Assembly: GCF_001905725.1 (NCBI RefSeq) | Contig: NZ_LIWB01000010.1 | Span: forward strand, 232,555-296,554 | From: Streptomyces sp. CB02400 | GTDB lineage: Bacteria; Actinomycetota; Actinomycetes; Streptomycetales; Streptomycetaceae | DNA length: 64,000 nucleotides | Reading direction: 5' to 3' | Shown: one piece after another, positions 35,256-43,547 of the stretch | How positions within the stretch are numbered: the stretch's first letter is position 1 | Layout of the letters: every line of letters starts with the position of its first letter | Program-made: the position numbers and the translations under genes | Notes under the pieces: generated by a model | What the model was told of the DNA's origin: nothing | The model's input: only the letters and a program-made list of their open reading frames with translations | Database searches by the model: none

Positions 35256-37442
35256 ATGGCGACCACGGCTGTCAACAATTCCGACGAAGCCGCTGACCAC
35301 CTGCACGCATGGGTGGCCGATCCCTCCCCCGACCGCGGTTTCCTCTTCGTCGACGGACCGGCCGGTTCGGGAAAGAGCCCGCTCTTGCGGAAGACGGCGT
35401 CAGCCGCTCCCGGAGCGTGCGTTGTCGATGCCGCGGGCCTTTCCACGGAGGAGGTGCTGGACGAGGTGATGCGGTCCCTCGGTGTCTCGTACGGCGACTA
35501 CCGCAGCGCCGGATTCCTCGCGGAGGAGATGGAGGAACAGGACCCTCTCCACTCCCTGGTCCTCGTGACCAACACCCAGTGGGCCGGACGGACCCGGTCG
35601 ACGACCGAGCCCCTGCACACCGCGGAACACCTTGCGGGCACCCTGGGCATCGACTTCCGCATCACCGGTGTCCGCTTCGTCATCGAGATCGACAGCACCG
35701 TGCGGGACCTGGGCTCGCGTGTACGTCGACCTCTGGTCCTCGCCCCGCGGCCCGGCACGGTGCGTCGTACGGACATCAGCACCCTGTCGCCCAGGTGGCG
35801 CATCGCCGCGCTGGCCCTCGCGCTCGCCGAGCCCCGGGAAATCCGGTTCACGGAATGGCAGATGCTCTGCTCCGCGCTCGGGGCGTCCTTCACATACGGT
35901 GAACTGCACACCGTTGCGGCCGAGTTGCCCTTCGCCACGACCCCTGAGGGCGACACCCCGGTGACACTGGCTCACCACTCCGTCTCACGCGATCTGCGGG
36001 CCGAGGTCTCCGACGAGGATTTCCGAGCCTTCGAGACCGCGGTCTTCGACCGTTTGCTGACGTGCGCGGAGAACGACGGGCTCGCCGACTACCGCGCCCG
36101 GGCCCTGCCCGCCCACGCCGCTGCCGCGGGCCGTTTCGAGGAACTGCTGTCCCTCCCCCGCGCCCTCGCCGCGTGTCACCGCAGCGCCTTGATCGAGGCG
36201 CTGCCCGTGGCTTTCCCCGACGGGGTGCCCGCCGGCACTTTCGCGGCGGATCTGCACTACCTGGACGGTCTCGGCCTCGCCCCGTCCTCGCACGCGGAGT
36301 GGATCTCCGTACTCCATCTCGTGGCACTGAGTCAGGGCCGAGCGGAGCGGGCACGAGTGCTGGCGGAGTCCGCCGGGGTACTGCCCTGGCGAACCGTCTG
36401 GAGCAACTGGCGCGCACCCGGATGTCTCACGCGTCAGGGCCCCCACATTCCCGCGGTCGCACGTGTCGGCATCGACACCTCCACGGACCCCGGTACGGTC
36501 ACCAGCACCTTCACGGCCGGCGGCAGCGCGATCTGGGACGCGGCCACCGGACGGCCGGTGGGAGGAGATCCTCGCGGAGACACCACTGCTCTCCCGCCCA
36601 CAGCGGCGGACACCACTGCGCCGCCCCTCTGGACAGCCGACGCCCCCTCGTGGAACCTGCTCAGGCTCGGTCTCGTGACCACCCCGTCGGTCCGCCGCAC
36701 CGTGCAGGCACCGAGCGTGCGGGACGCCGCTTGCGCCGGCTCGTTGGTGATCATCGCCGGAGGTCGTGGTCTGTACGCCATCGAACCCGACCTCCGCACC
36801 ACTGACGGTGCTCCGGCCCGCCCGCTCCCCGCCGTGGGGCCACGCTGCAGGATCACACCACGCCCCTTCGACGAGACCGTGCGCGTCCCGGCCCGCACTC
36901 GGCTGTGTGACGTCTTCGGCGAGGACGCCGTCGCGAGGATCGCCGCCGACCGGCTGCCCGCAGGCCTCACCCACGAGCCCACCCGCCGCTTCCTGACCGA
37001 GGTCGGCTTCCCCTCCGTGGCCGGTTTCTACGGCCTCGACACGCACAACCTCCTCACCACGGGCCTCGCCGAACATGTATGGGACGGCTCCGGAAACGGC
37101 GTCACGCCTGTCGGGGACGGCCCCTTCTACGAGTTGGGCTCCTGGATCGGCGGAGTGCTGCTGCTCGACGGCCGCACCGGCCGTGTACTGCGCAGGACGC
37201 GGCCGGGGGCGGTCGACGCCGACCGTCCGGGCAGTCCCCTCGCAGGCTCCTCGCTCGCCTCGTTCGTCGCGATGGTCTGCCTGCAGTGGGAGTACATGCG
37301 CGGCTATGCGACGTCCGCCGGTGTGGACGGCGCGGACCTGCTGGACGAACTCACCGCATGGCTCACCGCCGTCGACCCCGCCGCCGCGGCCACCAGGAAC
37401 TGGGGCCACGTGCTGGAAGAGGAGAACTTCCCCTGCTTGTGA
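35256..37442 (+). CDS. P-loop NTPase fused to a SUKH-4 immunity-type domain
   Basis: 728 aa, ATG at 35256 with AGAAGGA 5 nt upstream. Residues about 30-45 hold a Walker A motif (VDGPAGSGKSPLL), followed by VVDAAGLSTEEVLDEVMRSLGV and a Walker-B-like strand SLVLVTNTQWAGRTRSTTEP. A helical middle region follows. From about residue 545 (DVFGEDAVARI, then LPAGLTHEPTRRFLTEVGFP, ELGSWIGGVLLLDGRTGRV and SLASFVAMVCLQWEYM) it is a SUKH-4 domain, a fold used as antidote to polymorphic toxins. No toxin gene is adjacent. Possibly an immunity or sensor protein in an inter-strain conflict locus; role unproven. Confidence 0.7.
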   Translation: MATTAVNNSDEAADHLHAWVADPSPDRGFLFVDGPAGSGKSPLLRKTASAAPGACVVDAAGLSTEEVLDEVMRSLGVSYGDYRSAGFLAEEMEEQDPLHSLVLVTNTQWAGRTRSTTEPLHTAEHLAGTLGIDFRITGVRFVIEIDSTVRDLGSRVRRPLVLAPRPGTVRRTDISTLSPRWRIAALALALAEPREIRFTEWQMLCSALGASFTYGELHTVAAELPFATTPEGDTPVTLAHHSVSRDLRAEVSDEDFRAFETAVFDRLLTCAENDGLADYRARALPAHAAAAGRFEELLSLPRALAACHRSALIEALPVAFPDGVPAGTFAADLHYLDGLGLAPSSHAEWISVLHLVALSQGRAERARVLAESAGVLPWRTVWSNWRAPGCLTRQGPHIPAVARVGIDTSTDPGTVTSTFTAGGSAIWDAATGRPVGGDPRGDTTALPPTAADTTAPPLWTADAPSWNLLRLGLVTTPSVRRTVQAPSVRDAACAGSLVIIAGGRGLYAIEPDLRTTDGAPARPLPAVGPRCRITPRPFDETVRVPARTRLCDVFGEDAVARIAADRLPAGLTHEPTRRFLTEVGFPSVAGFYGLDTHNLLTTGLAEHVWDGSGNGVTPVGDGPFYELGSWIGGVLLLDGRTGRVLRRTRPGAVDADRPGSPLAGSSLASFVAMVCLQWEYMRGYATSAGVDGADLLDELTAWLTAVDPAAAATRNWGHVLEEENFPCL

Positions 37443-37891
37443 GCCGCGCGGGCCACGGCCACCTCCTGTACCAGCCGTACGCTCGCCGCGCTCGGTGGCA
37501 TGGTGCCGCACCTCCTCGACGCCGCGAGCCCGGTACTGGCCCCCCGCCGACGTCGAATCCGGCCGCATGCCCGCATCCGGCACGCAACGCCACGGCCGGC
37601 CCGCCACGCCCCACCCCAACGTACCCAACTACCGCTTCGAGGGCGGCGCTCCGCCCATCTGATACCCGCAACAGCAAGGGCGCGGAAAGCGCCCTCATGC
37701 CCGCTCGCCGATATGATCCAGGAGAACCGACCAGGCGTTCCGTGGTGGCTCGCTCATCACTCATGACCCGGAACAATCCCTGGCCGTATTGACCGATCCG
37801 ACGCGACCACGGACCTCACCGTGACGCGGAGGCGGCGGGCAACCGAGCGGACCGAACCGTCGTCGCGCGACTCATGGGAGCAGTCTGACGT
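37443..37891. other. 449-bp gap after the SUKH gene
   Basis: No intact gene. A short plus-strand frame ends in NVPNYRFEGGAPPI before TGA at 37660-37662, possibly the tail of a lost gene. A hairpin that can end the SUKH transcript is at 37677-37695. Confidence 0.5.
37677..37695 (+). terminator. Terminator-like hairpin
   Basis: AGGGCGC and GCGCCCT form a perfect 7-bp stem with a GGAAA loop, 235 bp after the SUKH-4 gene stop. Modest strength; no T-tract. Confidence 0.45.
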
Positions 37892-38539
37892 ATGAGCGCA
37901 TCCACCCCGGGACCAGCCGCGGTTCCACCTGCCCTCGCCCTGGACCGCGCGCTCCGGTGGATCGACAAGCCACGTGACAGCAGTGCTTGGCTGTGGGTGG
38001 GCGGGAAGGAGGGATCCGGCAAGACCGCACTGCTTCGCACTGCCGCCGCGCGGCAGCCGGGTGCCGTTCACCTGGATTGTGCGGGTCTGCACTGTGAGGA
38101 GATCGCTCGCAGCCTGGCCGCATCTCTCGGCGTAGCCGCACCTGACACCTGCGGTCACAACTTCGCTCGCGCCGTCAGCAGGATAGCCACAGGGCCGGTG
38201 GTGATCCCGGCGAACACGCGGTGGGCCGGCACCCTCCGCACCACGCGTGAACCCGAACGGGTTCTGCACCAGGTGGTGCGGACCCTCATCGGGAAGCACA
38301 GGCGCAGCACACGGATGCGGATTCTGGTCGAGGTGGCGCGCACAGCAGGGCCGACGGCATCCCTGCGGGGACCCGACAAGCACCGCTACGGACAGCCCAT
38401 GCCACCGGCCCAGCCGGAGAACCGGCCTTCCGTGCCCCCGCGCCGGTCGAATCCCGCACCGGTCCCCACAGCTCCAAGGCGCGCGACCGCGCTGGTGCGG
38501 GCCCTGCTGGTGCTGACGAACCGGGAACTCGCCCGCTGA
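37892..38539 (+). pseudogene. Truncated paralogue of the P-loop/SUKH gene (NTPase domain only)
   Basis: 215-codon frame from the ATG at 37892. Walker A GGKEGSGKTALLR, then VHLDCAGLHCEEIARSLAASLGV and NTRWAGTLRTTREPERVL align in order with the first 160 residues of the gene at 35256. The helical middle and SUKH-4 domain are missing; the last 60 codons are Pro/Arg-rich and end at 38539, exactly where the opposite-strand gene is also cut. It may still make a free NTPase domain, but looks like the product of a deletion. Confidence 0.6.
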
Positions 38540-38643
38540 CGGGTGATCTTGTCGGCGGGGCTCTTCAGGTCACGGGCGATACCGTCGCACGCGCCACTGG
38601 AGGCGCGCAGCTCGGCGGGGACGACGTCGATGGTCCGGAGCAT
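38540..38643 (-). pseudogene. N-terminal fragment of a small WXG100/ESX-like gene
   Basis: The ATG at 38643 has GGAGAGG 8 nt upstream, so this was a real start. It encodes MLRTIDVVPAELRAS-x-ACDGIARDL and then leaves family-like sequence at about 38540, running on as nonsense antisense to the neighbouring fragment. Small helical proteins like this usually follow the lipoprotein gene next to it in Streptomyces WXG100-type clusters. Confidence 0.5.
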
Positions 38644-38683
38644 GTCGGATCCTCTCCGGTGGACAGGTGGTCGTTCCGGGCCG

Positions 38684-39244
38684 TCAGAACTGCTGCTGAG
38701 TCACGCCGGGCGGCAGCAGGCAGGGCGTACGGACGGAGAACGAAAGCCGTTGCGGCTTGTCCTTGCCGGAACCGACGGTGTCGGCCATGACCCGGTAGGA
38801 GGTTTTCTTGTTCCGTGCGCTGAACACGGCCGGCTTGTAGGCGCTCTGGAACTCCCGGTACGAGGTCACCTCGTACCCCTGCTCGGTCAGCTCCCCGCGG
38901 AGCGTCCGCACGACCCGCGAGTGCTCCGTGACAGGGACGTCCGAGTAGACGTAGTAGAAGAGGCTGTACCGGCCGTCCTGGGCGACTTCGTCGTCCTTCC
39001 CGACGCACGCTTCGAAGTTCGCTTCCGCCGTCGACGGCGTCAACTCCACATCGGCGATCCGGGCCATGTACGCGGTGTAGTCCTCGGCCTGCTTCACCGC
39101 AGCGTCCTTGTCCACGCGGGGCAGCGGATCGTTCCGGTCGTCGTCGCTCCGAGACACACAGGCTCCGGTCGAAAGCAGGATCGCGCAGACGGCGATGACC
39201 GCGCCGAGTGAGGGACTGCAGTCCCGGAACGGCGCAGCCCTCCG
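38684..39244 (-). CDS. Lipoprotein with uncertain 5' end
   Basis: A good signal-like segment (LGAVIAVCAILLSTGAC, lipobox ending in the Cys) is followed by about 150 residues of a hydrophilic extracellular domain (YTAYMARIADVELTPS, SLFYYVYSDVPVTEHSRVVRTLRGELTEQGYEV, SYRVMADTV). The frame has no ATG, GTG or TTG just before the signal sequence; the nearest in-frame GTG is about 40 codons upstream inside the broken neighbouring gene, so the coordinate given is where the plausible signal peptide begins. The start may have been lost. Family: lipoproteins that accompany WXG100-like genes in Streptomyces; function unknown. Confidence 0.5.
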   Translation of the reverse strand, partial: RRAAPFRDCSPSLGAVIAVCAILLSTGACVSRSDDDRNDPLPRVDKDAAVKQAEDYTAYMARIADVELTPSTAEANFEACVGKDDEVAQDGRYSLFYYVYSDVPVTEHSRVVRTLRGELTEQGYEVTSYREFQSAYKPAVFSARNKKTSYRVMADTVGSGKDKPQRLSFSVRTPCLLPPGVTQQQF

Positions 39245-39757
39245 GCGGGAGGCCGGTGCCCTTCCTGGGAACCTCGTCGGGCGCCTTCTCCGCGATGATC
39301 CTTCCCTGGTTGTCGAGGGAGCCGCTGCCTTCGTCCCAGCAGCCGCTGCGCCCGTGGGTGTCGACTGCGAAGCTGTTGCCACCGAAGCCTCCGAGCATCG
39401 GGTCACGGCCGAGGGTGTGGTCGGACAGGTGGTTGATGGGTCCTGCTCCGCCCGCCGCACCGCGGAGCGCGACCTCGTCCGGGCCCGTTCCATCCAGAAC
39501 CTGGCGGTCTCGAGGACGGAGGCGACGGCCATGGCCTCCGTCTCGACCACACCGGTCCGCGACTCGACGTCCTCGAGGTGGAACAGCGCCGCGTCGGCGA
39601 CGTCGCCCTTCCAGGACTGGTGCGGCGGCCCGGTGACCTGCCGACGGTGGCGGTCGGTGAGCGAGTCCGTGGTCGTCGACAGCGGGCGCCACGACTTGGC
39701 CGCGGCCTCCGGACCGGAGAAGTCCCGCTTCATCAGCCGGCTGAAGTCAGAGGCCAT
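39240..39757 (-). pseudogene. Internally deleted WXG100-like secreted protein gene
   Basis: From the ATG at 39757 the frame reads like a WXG100-like helical protein (SDFSRLMKRDFSG, the LTDRHRRQVTGP motif, WKGDVADAALFHLEDVESRTGVVETEAMAVA, then AVRRAEQD). At about 39438 the family-like sequence jumps to another frame and continues as the C-terminal end (LSDHTLGRDPMLGGFGGNSF, GRSGCWDEGSG, DNQGRIIAEKAPDEVP). Homologues I remember are several hundred residues longer, so a central deletion has removed the middle and shifted the frame. Confidence 0.6.
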
Positions 39758-40226
39758 GGCGACGCCCCCGCCCGGCCGGCCGACCGGGACACCCCGTACG
39801 GCACGCCGAGCCGACACGCACAGACATCAGGCAACCCCCGCCGCTGTGAATCGGTCACGCATTCGAGGGCTCACCCTAGCCGACGTCGCACTTCTCTGAT
39901 CAAGTCTGCGGAGGAAGCGTCCGCGTGAGGCAGCTCGGTACCTACGCCAGGACAGAAAACCGACAAGCCGACCCCACGCCCGTATGCCGTGGCCGGCCCG
40001 GAGCGTCGGCTCGGTCGACACGGACGGCCGCCCCGCCCTGATGTCCCAGGAGCACGCGCTGTTCCCGTGGCCGGCCTCGGGCAAGAACACCGAACCCGCC
40101 CTGAGGTTCAGAGGGATCGCCGAGTCCGCTCGTCGGGATCGCCGTCGGCCTGCTGCTGGTTGCAGCCCGCTGGAACGGCGCGTGCTGCGCGGCCGGGGTC
40201 TGCTGGTCATCCACCGAACGCACGGC

Positions 40227-40263
40227 ACCGGCTCCGCGGGGCACCACCCACCGCGGAGCCGGT
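40227..40263. terminator. Hairpin 1 upstream of vanA
   Basis: ACCGGCTCCGCGG (40227-40239) pairs perfectly with 40251-40263 over 13 bp, with an 11-nt loop. Flanked by direct copies of CCGAACGCAC, so it may be a regulatory site instead of a terminator. Confidence 0.6.
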
Positions 40264-40291
40264 TCCGCCGAACGCACCGGTGGACACCACC

Positions 40292-40317
40292 GGGCCGGCC
40301 GGCACTCCGGCCGGCCC
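40292..40317. terminator. Hairpin 2 upstream of vanA
   Basis: GGGCCGGCCGG (40292-40302) pairs perfectly with 40307-40317 over 11 bp, with a 4-nt CACT loop; 121 bp before the vanA start. Confidence 0.6.
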
Positions 40318-40438
40318 TCTCACCGAAGCACTTCCGCCTGGCAGAAGCCTCCTTGCCCGACGGTCGCAGCCGACAGGACCCTGATCCCGACCACGGAACG
40401 CGGGGCGACGACGCCCCGCCGACAGGGACGGGGCCGCC

Positions 40439-41509
40439 ATGCCGCACATCACCGCCTTCGCCAGGAACCAGTGGTACGTCGCCGCCTACAGTCACGAGGT
40501 GGGCCGGGAGCTGCTCGGACGCACGGTGCTCGGGGAGCCGCTCGTGCTCTACCGGACCGAGGGCGACGGAACGCCGGTCGTGCTCAACGACCGGTGCGTG
40601 CACCGCCGTTACCCGCTCTCCGAGGCGCCGACGCGGCTCGACGGCGATCGGATCGTGTGTGGGTACCACGGGTTCACCTACGACACCACGGGCACGTGCG
40701 TGTACGTGCCGGGGCAGAAGCGGGTGCCGCGCACCGCGCGCGTCGCCTCCTACCCCGTCGTCGAGCAGGACTCGCTGGTCTGGGTGTGGATCGGTGACCC
40801 GGCGCTCGCCGACGCGGGGAGCATTCCGCGGGCCCGGCACCTGGACTCCCCCGGCTGGGTGACCGTGCGGGGCATGGAGCCCATCGACTGCGACCACGGG
40901 CTGCTCGTCGACAACCTCCTCGACCTCTCCCACGAGACCTACCTGCACGGCGGCTACATCGGCACCCCCGAGGTCGCCGAGACACCGATCACCACCGAGG
41001 TCGACGAGGGCGCCGGGATCGTACGGGTGAGCCGGCACATGGACGACGCGGCGTGCCCGCCGTTCTACGCCCGGTCGACCGGGATCGACGGCCGGATCAC
41101 CCGCTGGCAGGACATCGAGTACCACGCGCCGTGCCTGTATCTGCTGCACAGCAGGATCGCCCCGGTGGGTGTGCTGCCCGAACCGGACGGCAGCGACCCG
41201 GGCGGCTTCCACACCGAGATCACGTACGCCATCACGCCGTCCGCCGACGGCAAGGTGTACGACTTCTGGGCGGTCTCGCGGGACTGGGCCACGGGCGACG
41301 CCGAGGTGAGCGAGTTCCTGCGGAGCAACAACCACACGGTCGTCATGCAGGACGTCGACGCGCTCAACCTGCTCCAGCGCTCCCTCGGCACCGAACGCGC
41401 CGGTTACCAGGAGCTGAGCATCAACATCGACACCGGCGGTCTGGCCGCCCGCCGTATCCTCGCCCGGCTGGTGGAGGAGGGCGACAAGCCCGTGGAGAGG
41501 ATCCGATGA
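40439..41509 (+). CDS. vanA: Vanillate O-demethylase, Rieske oxygenase subunit
   Basis: 356 aa, ATG at 40439. Rieske [2Fe-2S] ligands C53-x-H55 (CVH) and C74-x2-H77 (CGYH). The mononuclear iron site is visible as DNLLDLSHETYLH (D158/D162, H165, H170). The first residues (FARNQWYVAAYSHEV) and the overall length match VanA-type aromatic O-demethylases. With VanB and NADH it converts vanillate to protocatechuate plus formaldehyde. Other methoxy-aromatic substrates (e.g. isovanillate) are possible, but protocatechuate is the substrate of the pca operon in this window. Its TGA overlaps the ATG of the small protein. Confidence 0.88.
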   Translation: MPHITAFARNQWYVAAYSHEVGRELLGRTVLGEPLVLYRTEGDGTPVVLNDRCVHRRYPLSEAPTRLDGDRIVCGYHGFTYDTTGTCVYVPGQKRVPRTARVASYPVVEQDSLVWVWIGDPALADAGSIPRARHLDSPGWVTVRGMEPIDCDHGLLVDNLLDLSHETYLHGGYIGTPEVAETPITTEVDEGAGIVRVSRHMDDAACPPFYARSTGIDGRITRWQDIEYHAPCLYLLHSRIAPVGVLPEPDGSDPGGFHTEITYAITPSADGKVYDFWAVSRDWATGDAEVSEFLRSNNHTVVMQDVDALNLLQRSLGTERAGYQELSINIDTGGLAARRILARLVEEGDKPVERIR

Positions 41510-41676
41510 GCGAGCGCGCCGGCGAGATCTACCGCGTCGACTGGCTGCCGGGCACCGATCTGCTGCACGGCACCTGCCACTGCGGACGCGAGCACACCGC
41601 GCAGGACCCGGTCGAGATGTGGGAGTGGATGCTCGCCCATCCGCGGGGGCACGAGCCACGAGGAGCCGGTGCATGA
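41506..41676 (+). CDS. 56-aa small protein encoded between vanA and vanB
   Basis: ATG at 41506 overlaps the vanA stop (ATGA); its TGA overlaps the vanB ATG (ATGA), so three proteins are coupled. Sequence features: VDWLPGTDLLHG, then the metal-site-like motif CHCGREH (C24, C26, H30), then PVEMWEWMLAHPRGH with two more His and three aromatic residues. Too short for an enzyme; could be a metal-binding or assembly factor for the Rieske oxygenase or a substrate-channel subunit. I do not recognise it by name. Coding nature is supported by the double stop/start overlap and the high third-position GC. Confidence 0.75.
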   Translation: MSERAGEIYRVDWLPGTDLLHGTCHCGREHTAQDPVEMWEWMLAHPRGHEPRGAGA

Positions 41677-42611
41677 CCTCGTACGACGACATCGAACTCG
41701 TCGTGGAGCGGCGGGAGCCGGCGGCCGAGGACGTTCTCGTCCTCACCTTGCGGCACCCGTCGGGCACGGAGCTGCCCGCCTGGGAGCCGGGCGCGCACAT
41801 CGACCTGGTGCTCGGACCGGGTCTGGAGCGGCAGTACTCGCTGTGCGGGGACCCGGCGGACCGGGACCGCTGGCGGATCGCCGTCCTGCGCGAGCGGGAC
41901 GGGCGCGGTGGCTCCGCGCATGTGCACGAGCGGGTACGGCCGGGCGACAAGGTACGGGCGCGCGGTCCCCGCAACCACTTCCGGCTGGAGCCGGCCGGAA
42001 GTTACCGCTTCGTCGCGGGCGGCATCGGCATCACCCCCGTCCTGCCGATGCTGGCCGCGGCCGAGGCGGCGGGCGCCGACTGGACGCTGCTGTACGGCGG
42101 GCGCACCCGCGCCTCCATGGCGTTCACCGGGGAGCTGGCCCGGTACGGGGAACGGGTCACGCTCGCCCCCGAGGACGAGGCCGGGCTGCCGGCCCTCGCC
42201 CCGGTGCTGGACGGTCTTCCGGAGGGCACCCTCGTCTACTGCTGCGGTCCCGGTCCGCTGCTCGACGCGGTCGAGGAGCGGTGCCCGGCCGGGGTGCTGC
42301 GCGTGGAGCGGTTCCGTCCCACAACGCAACACAGCGGTGAAGAGCGTGAGTTCGAGGTCGTACTGGCCCGCAGCGGCCGGACGCTCACCGTCGCGCCGGA
42401 CGTCTCCGTCCTGGATATGGTGCGCGGGGCCGGTGTCGAGGTGCTCTACTCCTGCACCGAGGGCACCTGCGGTACCTGCGAGACCGAGGTGCTGGAGGGC
42501 GACCCCGACCACCGTGACTCGGTGCTCACCGAGGAGGAGCGGGCGGCCGGGGAGACCATGCTCATCTGTGTGTCCCGGTGTCGTGGGCGGCGGCTCGTGC
42601 TGGACCTGTGA
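41673..42611 (+). CDS. vanB: Vanillate O-demethylase, reductase subunit
   Basis: 312 aa from the ATG at 41673 (CGAGGAGCC upstream); longer frames read into the small gene. Flavin domain with RQYSLCG near residue 57, nucleotide-binding block VAGGIGITPVLPM (115-127), and GPGPLLDAV. C-terminal plant-type ferredoxin: C261, C266, C269 and C299 in CTEGTCGTC...LICVSR. It passes electrons from NAD(P)H via flavin and [2Fe-2S] to VanA. Its last 50 bp overlap the 3' end of the converging IclR gene. Confidence 0.9.
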   Translation: MTSYDDIELVVERREPAAEDVLVLTLRHPSGTELPAWEPGAHIDLVLGPGLERQYSLCGDPADRDRWRIAVLRERDGRGGSAHVHERVRPGDKVRARGPRNHFRLEPAGSYRFVAGGIGITPVLPMLAAAEAAGADWTLLYGGRTRASMAFTGELARYGERVTLAPEDEAGLPALAPVLDGLPEGTLVYCCGPGPLLDAVEERCPAGVLRVERFRPTTQHSGEEREFEVVLARSGRTLTVAPDVSVLDMVRGAGVEVLYSCTEGTCGTCETEVLEGDPDHRDSVLTEEERAAGETMLICVSRCRGRRLVLDL

Positions 42612-43377
42612 TCCGCAGGTCGGCGTCGATCCGGGCGACCGTCGCCAGCAGGTGGGGCAGCAGGTCCCGGCGTACGGACTCCGCGGAGTTGCGGCCGGCG
42701 TGCACCGCGATGTTCACGCCGGCCACCACCTCGCCGTCCCGGTCCCGCACCGGCGCGGCGACCGACCTGAGCCCGTCCTCCAGCTCCTGGTCGACGAGCG
42801 CGTAACCCTGGCGGCGCACCCGGCGCAGCTCGGCGCGCAGGGCGTCCGCCGAGACGATGGTGCGGGAGGTGTGCGGGCGCAGGTCGGCGCGGGCCAGCCG
42901 GGCCTCGGTCTCGGCGTCCGGCAGACCGGCGAGGATCACCCGGCCCACGGAGGTCAGATGGGCCGGGAAGCGGGTGCCGACCGTGATCGACGCCGTCATG
43001 ATGCGGCTGGTGGGGACGCGGGCGACGTACACCACGTCGTCGCCGTCCAGCACGCACAGCGAGGACGACTCCCGCACCTGCGCGACGAGTCGCTCCAGGT
43101 GCGGCTCGGCGATCTGCGACAGCGTGAAGCCGGCGAGGTAGGAGTAGCCGAGCTCCAGCACCCGCGGGGTGAGCCGGAAGAGCCGGCCGTCGGTGTGGAC
43201 GTAGCCGAGGTCGGCCAGCGTGAGCAGGAAGCGGCGGGCCGCCGCGCGGGTCAGTTCGCAGGCGCGGGCGACCTCGCTCAGGGTCAGCGCCGGGTGCTCG
43301 GCGTCGAAGGCCCGGATGACGGCGAGGCCCCGCTCGAAGGACCGGACGAAGTGCGGTCCGCGGACGTCAACGGTCAT
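42562..43377 (-). CDS. IclR-family regulator (PcaR/PcaU/PobR type)
   Basis: 271 aa, ATG at 43377. N-terminal winged helix (FVRSFERGLAVIRAFD, LTLSEVARACELTRAAARRFLLTLADLGYV) and C-terminal IclR effector domain (SSSLCVLDGDDVVYVARVP, HLTSVGRVILAGLPD, GVNIAVHAGRNSAE). The first block is typical of aromatic-catabolism regulators of this family. Convergent with vanB and overlapping its end by 50 bp; divergent from the ABC importer. Effector probably an aromatic acid such as vanillate. Candidate operators lie at 43395-43408 and 43548-43561. Confidence 0.85.
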   Translation of the reverse strand: MTVDVRGPHFVRSFERGLAVIRAFDAEHPALTLSEVARACELTRAAARRFLLTLADLGYVHTDGRLFRLTPRVLELGYSYLAGFTLSQIAEPHLERLVAQVRESSSLCVLDGDDVVYVARVPTSRIMTASITVGTRFPAHLTSVGRVILAGLPDAETEARLARADLRPHTSRTIVSADALRAELRRVRRQGYALVDQELEDGLRSVAAPVRDRDGEVVAGVNIAVHAGRNSAESVRRDLLPHLLATVARIDADLRITGPARAAAHDTGTHR

Positions 43378-43394
43378 CGTGGCCTCCGGGAAGA

Positions 43395-43408
43395 CGTACG
43401 AACGTACG
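43395..43408. promoter_or_regulatory. Candidate IclR operator, site A
   Basis: CGTACGAACGTACG is a perfect inverted repeat with a 2-bp centre, 18 bp upstream of the regulator start. The inverted repeat TCGCGCAC...GTGCGCGA (43411-43433) follows directly. Confidence 0.5.
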
Positions 43409-43547
43409 CGTCGCGCACGCTATGAGTGCGCGATCCGACTGTCAACGATGCGTCCGCGCCTGAGGGGTTGTCCACGATGCGATCGTTGACGATTGGACGG
43501 TGTACGGGGATTGACCGTGTCTCGGCGCGGGCCCTACGTTCCCGATC

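Larger units (their letters stand above)
39758..40438. other. 681-bp gene-free region before vanA
   Basis: No frame with family-like sequence or a ribosome site. It contains two strong hairpins (40227-40263, 40292-40317) and, by position, the vanA promoter. The sequence CCGAACGCAC occurs at 40214-40223 and again at 40268-40277, bracketing the first hairpin. Confidence 0.6.

Noticed and set aside
40013..40438. Coding sequence before vanA
   Set aside because: Open frames here have no ribosome site and contain the two large hairpins; they do not resemble any protein.
39827..41974. Long minus-strand frame across vanA
   Set aside because: Antisense to the Rieske oxygenase; Arg/Pro-rich and without a start signal.
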